DNA of 13,172 bases from Azonexaceae bacterium (GTDB lineage: Bacteria; Pseudomonadota; Gammaproteobacteria; Burkholderiales; Rhodocyclaceae), in contig SSTB01000010.1 of the NCBI GenBank assembly GCA_009469665.1, forward strand, positions 1-13,172. The letters are read 5' to 3'. Below, one piece after another: positions 9,200 through 13,172 of this stretch. Made by a program: the position numbers and the translations under genes. The notes under the pieces are model-generated. The model ran no database searches and was not told the origin of the DNA. It worked only from the letters and a program-made list of their open reading frames with translations. Numbering within the stretch: position 1 is the stretch's first letter; each line of letters begins with the position of its first letter.

Positions 9200-9952
9200 C
9201 TACTTTCCCTTTCCCGCCACAGCCGCTCCCCGCAGGGCGAAGCCGTTGGGATACCGTAAATCCACTACCGCCGGCAGCGTTTCCCGCTGCCCCACGGTTT
9301 CCCCGTACACCTTCACAAAACGCTCCAGCCGTGCGCCCACCGGCGATTTGGGCTGGTCCCGCCCCAATTCGATGGCCATGCCGCTGTCGAGCCGCATATG
9401 CCACGACAAGCGCGGCGACAGCAGCACCTGGATCGGTCTCTGCCCCAGGGGCCCGAAGGACTCCGTCCACTCGCCGTAGCGCCGCAGCAGGTCCGGCGCC
9501 GTGCCTGCAGGACCGTGCAAGGCGGGAAGGCGCGCTGCTTCCGCCTTGGCCAGGGGCGCCGCAAACACCTCGCCATAGGTATTCACCAGCTCGTTGCTCG
9601 CCGCCGCTCCGTTTTCCCAGCGAGCCGCCGCCCGATGTTCCTCGACGCTCACCTCCAGCCGGGCCGGCCACACCCGCCGCACCTGCACCCGCCGAATCCA
9701 GGGCAGTTTTTCCAGAGCGCCTCGCACAGCATCCAGATTGACGCTGAAAAAATTCCCCTTGAGCGCCGTGGGCAGCACCTGCTCCACCTCCAGGCGCCGC
9801 ACCTGATGGAGTTCCTGGGTGAACACCACCTGCCTTATGGGCAGTGAGGGCACTCGCACCAACCAGACGACCCCGACCGCCAGGAGCGCCGCAACCCCCG
9901 CCAGAAGCAGGAGATCGGCCAGGGTGTTGAGGACGTCGGGCTTGTTCCACAT
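9200..9952 (-). CDS. ftsQ: FtsQ, divisome membrane protein with POTRA domain
   Basis: FtsQ is a bitopic inner-membrane protein that joins the early cytoplasmic divisome to FtsB, FtsL and the septal synthase. The 250 residues show a short cytoplasmic N-terminus and one membrane segment (about 11-33). A POTRA domain (about 36-105) includes the conserved LPWIRRVQVRRVWPARLEV block (83-101), followed by a periplasmic beta domain. The ATG has GGAGG about eight bases upstream, but that site can pair with an upstream C-rich arm (see 9962-9987). A second ATG seven bases upstream is out of frame. It lies 67 bases after ddl, the longest gap within this run of division genes. Confidence 0.95.
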   Translation of the reverse strand: MWNKPDVLNTLADLLLLAGVAALLAVGVVWLVRVPSLPIRQVVFTQELHQVRRLEVEQVLPTALKGNFFSVNLDAVRGALEKLPWIRRVQVRRVWPARLEVSVEEHRAAARWENGAAASNELVNTYGEVFAAPLAKAEAARLPALHGPAGTAPDLLRRYGEWTESFGPLGQRPIQVLLSPRLSWHMRLDSGMAIELGRDQPKSPVGARLERFVKVYGETVGQRETLPAVVDLRYPNGFALRGAAVAGKGK

Positions 9953-9961
9953 CGCTCATGC

Positions 9962-9987
9962 CTCCCCCTGGGACAGGCCCCGGGGAG
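9962..9987 (-). promoter_or_regulatory. Hairpin that could hide the ftsQ ribosome-binding site
   Basis: In the ddl-ftsQ gap the transcript has CTCCCC (9987 to 9982) and, 14 bases later, GGGGAG (9967 to 9962), a six-pair GC-rich stem. The 3' arm is the core of the GGGGGAGG Shine-Dalgarno sequence of ftsQ. Folding would lower ftsQ translation unless opened by ribosomes or by a competing fold; a CCTG/CAGG mini-stem with a three-base loop is one such alternative. Function is inference. Confidence 0.35.
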
Positions 9988-10019
9988 TGAGAGAAGGGGT
10001 GGCGACCGAGAAGATCATG

Positions 10020-10925
10020 TCAATCGTGGGAAGCCAGTTCGAGCACCCTTCGCACCAGGCTCGGGTAATCCATGCCCGCCACCCGGGCCGCCATGGGCAC
10101 CAGAGAGTGGTCGGTCATGCCCGGTGCCGTATTGGCCTCCAGGAAGTAGTGCTGGCCCTCCTCGTCCATGAGGAAATCCACCCGTCCCCAGCCGCGGCCG
10201 CCGAGGATGCGGAAGGCTTCCAGGGCGCCCTTGCGGATGCGGGCTTCCTGCTCGACCGGCAGGGAACAGGGGCAGAGGTAGCGAGTGTCGTTGCGGATGT
10301 ACTTGGCTTCGTAGTCGTACCAATCGGTGGCCGGCTCGATCTTGATGATGGGCAGGGCCTCGTCGCCGACGATGCCCACCGTGTATTCGCCCCCCAGCAC
10401 GCCCTTTTCGGCGATCACCAGGGAATCGTGCCGGGCCGCCTCGGCGTATGCGCTAGCCAGGTCACCCCGGGCCCTGACCTTGGTGATGCCTATGGAAGAG
10501 CCTTCCCGGGCGGGCTTGACGAAGAGAGGCAGGCCCAGTTCCTCCTCGACCTCGGCGAAGTCGGAATGGGCGGTGAGCACCGCGTATTCCGGGATGGGCA
10601 GGCCGGCGGCGCGCCACATCAGCTTGGTGCGGAACTTGTCCATGGCCAGGGCGGACGCCAGCACGCCAGGGCCGGTGTAGGGGATATGCATCATCTCCAG
10701 GGCGCCCTGGATGGTGCCGTCCTCGCCGTGGCGGCCGTGCAGGGCGATGAAGGCCCGGTCGTAGCCCTTGAGGGCATCCAGGGGCTGGTCGGCGGGGTCG
10801 AAGGCATGGGCGTCGATGCCCTGGCCTTGCAGGGCGGCCAGCACCCGCGAACCGCTGTTCAAGGACACCTCCCGTTCGGCGGACGTTCCGCCGAAGAGCA
10901 CCGCGACTTTACCGAAATTGCTCAC
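10020..10925 (-). CDS. ddl: D-alanine–D-alanine ligase, DdlB type
   Basis: Ddl joins two D-alanines with ATP to make the dipeptide later added by MurF to the wall precursor. The 301 residues are an ATP-grasp enzyme of the short DdlB type. Visible motifs are [12 protein letters not shown] (11-22, with substrate-binding Glu18), [12 protein letters not shown] (63-74), the EGSSIGI loop (141-147), the YDYEAKY omega loop (203-209) and the metal-binding segment [25 protein letters not shown], cut into WGRVDF (246-251) and [10 protein letters not shown] (261-270). The start is GTG: it overlaps the murC stop as GTGA, has AAGGA upstream, and [13 protein letters not shown] is the family's usual N-terminus. 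No murB lies between murC and ddl, as in E. coli. Confidence 0.98.
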   Translation of the reverse strand: MSNFGKVAVLFGGTSAEREVSLNSGSRVLAALQGQGIDAHAFDPADQPLDALKGYDRAFIALHGRHGEDGTIQGALEMMHIPYTGPGVLASALAMDKFRTKLMWRAAGLPIPEYAVLTAHSDFAEVEEELGLPLFVKPAREGSSIGITKVRARGDLASAYAEAARHDSLVIAEKGVLGGEYTVGIVGDEALPIIKIEPATDWYDYEAKYIRNDTRYLCPCSLPVEQEARIRKGALEAFRILGGRGWGRVDFLMDEEGQHYFLEANTAPGMTDHSLVPMAARVAGMDYPSLVRRVLELASHD

Positions 10926-12334
10926 GAGGGCGTTCCTTCAACCAGCTTTCCGGGCACCGCGCCGATGGAACCGGCACCCATGGTCAACACCACGTCGCCG
11001 TTCCGGGCGACATCCAGAATGGTTTGCGGCAGGGCCGCGATATCCTCGACGAAGACCGGCTCCACCTTGCCCACCACGCGCAGGGCCCGGGCGAGGGAGC
11101 GGCCGTCGGCGGCGACGATGGGCGCCTCTCCCGCGGCATACACCTCGGCCAGCAGCAAGGCGTCGACGGTGGATAGCACCTTGACGAAATCCTCGAAACA
11201 GTCGCGGGTCCGGGTGTAGCGGTGGGGCTGGAAGGCCAGCACCAGGCGGCGGCCCGGGAAGGCCCCGCGGGCGGCAGCGAGGGTGGCGGCCATTTCCACC
11301 GGGTGGTGGCCGTAATCGTCGATCACCGTGCAGGAGCCGCACGCAGTTCCGTCCTGATTGCGCAGCGCCACTTCGCCGTAGCGCTGGAAGCGGCGACCGA
11401 CGCCCTTGAATTCGGCCAGGGCCTTGATGATGGCGGCGTCGGGTACCTGTACCTCGGTGGCGACGGCAATGGCAGCCAGGGCGTTGAGGACGTTGTGCAT
11501 GCCGGGAAGGTTGAGGGTGATGGGCAGTCGCGAAACGCTGCCGTTCACCCGTACCGCGTCGAAATGCATCTGCCCCTCCACCGCCCGCACGTTCTCGGCG
11601 TGGACATTGGCCGCCGGGTCGAGGCCGTAGGTGACGATCTGTTTGGGCACGGCGGGCAGGATGGCGCGCACGTTCGGGTCGTCGGCGCAGAGCACCGCCA
11701 CACCGTAGAAGGGCAGGCGGTTGAGGAAATCGACGAAGGCGCCCTTGAGGCGCTCGAAATCGTGGCCGTAGGTCTCCATGTGGTCGGCGTCGATGTTGGT
11801 GACCACGGAGATGACCGGCGACAGGTAGAGGAAGGAAGCGTCGGACTCGTCGGCCTCGGCCACCAGGAAGTCGCCCTGCCCCAGCTTGGCGTTGGCTCCG
11901 GCGGCGTTGAGGCGGCCGCCGATGACGAAGGTGGGGTCGATGCCGCCCTCGGCCAGGATGCTGGTGACCAGGCTGGTGGTGGTCGTCTTGCCGTGGGTGC
12001 CGGCGATGGCGATGCCCTGCTTCAGGCGCATCAGCTCGGCCAGCATCTGGGCCCGGGGCACCACCGGCACATGGCGCTCGCGGGCGGCCTGGACCTCCGG
12101 GTTATCTTCCTTGACCGCTGTGGACACGACCACCGCGTCGGCCTTGGCGACATGCTTGGCGGCGTGGCCGACGTGGACCTTGACCCCCTGGGCCTCCAGG
12201 CGGCGGGTGGTGGCGCTGGCGGCCAGGTCGGAACCGGAGACCTTATAGCCGAGATTGGCCAGTACTTCGGCGATGCCGCTCATGCCGGAACCGCCGACGC
12301 CGACGAAGTGGATGTTCTTGACCTTGTGCTTCAT
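10922..12334 (-). CDS. murC: MurC, UDP-N-acetylmuramate–L-alanine ligase
   Basis: MurC adds L-alanine to UDP-MurNAc with ATP, the first amino-acid step of peptidoglycan precursor synthesis in the cytoplasm. The 470 residues give the three Mur-ligase domains: a Rossmann-like N-terminus with GVGGSGMSG (12-20), a central ATPase with P-loop GTHGKTTT (112-119) and EADESDASF (160-168), and a C-terminal domain with DDYGHHP (339-345) and FQPHRYTRT (368-376). The ATG overlaps the murG stop as ATGA and has GAGGT seven bases upstream. The stop overlaps the ddl start. Both overlaps suggest translation in a fixed ratio with its neighbours. Nothing in it looks unusual. Confidence 0.99.
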   Translation of the reverse strand: MKHKVKNIHFVGVGGSGMSGIAEVLANLGYKVSGSDLAASATTRRLEAQGVKVHVGHAAKHVAKADAVVVSTAVKEDNPEVQAARERHVPVVPRAQMLAELMRLKQGIAIAGTHGKTTTTSLVTSILAEGGIDPTFVIGGRLNAAGANAKLGQGDFLVAEADESDASFLYLSPVISVVTNIDADHMETYGHDFERLKGAFVDFLNRLPFYGVAVLCADDPNVRAILPAVPKQIVTYGLDPAANVHAENVRAVEGQMHFDAVRVNGSVSRLPITLNLPGMHNVLNALAAIAVATEVQVPDAAIIKALAEFKGVGRRFQRYGEVALRNQDGTACGSCTVIDDYGHHPVEMAATLAAARGAFPGRRLVLAFQPHRYTRTRDCFEDFVKVLSTVDALLLAEVYAAGEAPIVAADGRSLARALRVVGKVEPVFVEDIAALPQTILDVARNGDVVLTMGAGSIGAVPGKLVEGTPS

Positions 12335-13172
12335 TTCGCCACCTCGGAACAGATATTCGCCACTTCCTCGGTGGCGTCGGGCTTTGCCATGCTCCGCGCC
12401 TTCTCGGCCATTTCCAGAAGCTGGCTGCGGCTGTAGTTGCGGATCAGGGCGATGGAATCCGGGCTCAGTTCCCCCTGGGGCAGCAGGAATGCGCCGCCGA
12501 CGTTGACCAGGAACCTGGCGTTGCTCGTCTGGTGGTCATCCACCGCGTGGGGGAAGGGCACCAGGATGGCCGGCACGCCGGCTGCCGCCAGCTCGGCGAT
12601 GGTGAGGGCGCCGGCGCGGCAGATCACCAGGTCCGCCCATTCGTAGGCCCCGGCCATGTCGTCGATGAAGGCCACGCAATGGGCGTGGATGCCGACGGCG
12701 GCGTAATTGGCCTTGAGCGCATCCAGGTGCTGCTCGCCCGCCTGATGGACGATCTGGGGCAGTTCGTCGGCGTTGAGCCGCGCCAACCCCTGGGGAATCA
12801 TCTCATTGAGCGCCTTGGCCCCCAGGCTGCCGCCGATGACCAGCAGGCGCAGGCTTCCGCCGCGGTCCTTGAGGCGGTCGGCGGGCGCCGGCAGGGCGGC
12901 GATCTCCGGGCGCACCGGATTGCCTACCCAGGCGCCCTGCTTCAGAACCTCGGGAAAACCGGTAACGACCCGGTCGGCAACGCCAGCCAGTACGCGGTTG
13001 GCGAGACCGGCGACGGAATTCTGCTCATGCACCACCAGGGGCTTTCCGAGCAGCGCTGCCATCATGCCGCCCGGGAAGGTGATATAACCGCCCATGCCCA
13101 GCACCACGTCGGGCCGCACCTGGCGAATGGCCTTGAGCGCCTGCCAGAAGCCCTTGAGCAGGTTGAGGGGCA
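12331..13172 (-). CDS. murG: MurG, lipid II synthase (5' end missing)
   Basis: MurG transfers GlcNAc from UDP-GlcNAc to lipid I on the inner face of the cytoplasmic membrane, making lipid II. The last 279 residues are visible and the frame is open to the right edge; about 75 N-terminal residues, including the first glycine-rich loop, are outside the window. Visible landmarks (residues counted from the edge) are [12 protein letters not shown] (24-35), [12 protein letters not shown] (48-59), the second-domain [10 protein letters not shown] (113-122) and the UDP-GlcNAc-binding region [11 protein letters not shown] (184-194) with [14 protein letters not shown] (205-218). A GTG at 13117-13119 is an internal valine of the conserved VRPDVV segment, not the start. 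The stop overlaps the murC start by four bases. Confidence 0.98.
   Translation of the reverse strand, partial: PLNLLKGFWQALKAIRQVRPDVVLGMGGYITFPGGMMAALLGKPLVVHEQNSVAGLANRVLAGVADRVVTGFPEVLKQGAWVGNPVRPEIAALPAPADRLKDRGGSLRLLVIGGSLGAKALNEMIPQGLARLNADELPQIVHQAGEQHLDALKANYAAVGIHAHCVAFIDDMAGAYEWADLVICRAGALTIAELAAAGVPAILVPFPHAVDDHQTSNARFLVNVGGAFLLPQGELSPDSIALIRNYSRSQLLEMAEKARSMAKPDATEEVANICSEVAK

Noticed and set aside
7843..9741. Very long open frame (632 codons) on the plus strand
   Set aside because: It runs antisense to ftsA, ftsZ and ftsQ, all of which have complete family motifs. High GC with strong third-position bias leaves few stops on the opposite strand. Its translation is rich in His, Gly, Asp and Pro and resembles no family.
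9192..9959. 255-codon frame on the minus strand covering ftsQ
   Set aside because: It starts at an ATG only one or two bases from the GGAGG, too close to initiate well, and its product is low complexity. The frame starting at 9952 gives a clear FtsQ.
11222..12436. 404-codon open frame on the plus strand
   Set aside because: Antisense shadow of murC with a Gly/Val/His-rich low-complexity translation and no ribosome-binding site.

Overview
The window is a high-GC stretch of bacterial chromosome carrying eleven protein genes, plus one short probable gene. It is the distal half of a division and cell-wall (dcw) cluster followed by the secA–argJ segment. Gene order, protein features (FtsZ C-terminal tail, DdlB-type ligase, DUF721/DciA next to an M23 peptidase and secA) and base composition point to a Gram-negative proteobacterium. 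A betaproteobacterium, possibly of the Rhodocyclales, fits best; that lineage guess is inference. LpxC shows that the organism makes lipid A.

Layout, read in the transcription direction (minus strand, from high to low coordinates): murG (N-terminus off the right edge), murC, ddl, ftsQ, ftsA, ftsZ, then a strong intrinsic terminator built partly from the last ftsZ codons. Next come lpxC with its own extended -10 promoter and a 62-residue two-helix membrane protein. A DUF721/DciA-like gene is the only gene on the plus strand. It is convergent with the small membrane gene and divergent, by 14 bases, from a membrane-anchored M23 (LytM-type) peptidase gene. secA follows, with its own extended -10 promoter, then a 330-base gap and argJ, whose 3' end is off the left edge.

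How the genes work together: MurG, MurC and Ddl supply peptidoglycan precursors; FtsQ, FtsA and FtsZ build the divisome; LpxC commits UDP-acylated GlcNAc to lipid A; the M23 protein is probably a wall hydrolase or hydrolase regulator; SecA drives protein export; DciA-like proteins help load the replicative helicase; ArgJ recycles acetyl groups in arginine synthesis. murG/murC and murC/ddl overlap by four bases (ATGA and GTGA), which suggests coupled translation.

All genes look intact and use the family's expected catalytic residues. I found no CRISPR array, tRNA, rRNA, prophage or defence system, and no gene that is clearly a new system. The items most worth a second look are non-coding: a 160-base segment bounded by inverted repeats between secA and argJ, a terminator sharing sequence with the ftsZ stop, a hairpin that could hide the ftsQ ribosome-binding site, and the compact divergent start region between the DciA-like and M23 genes.
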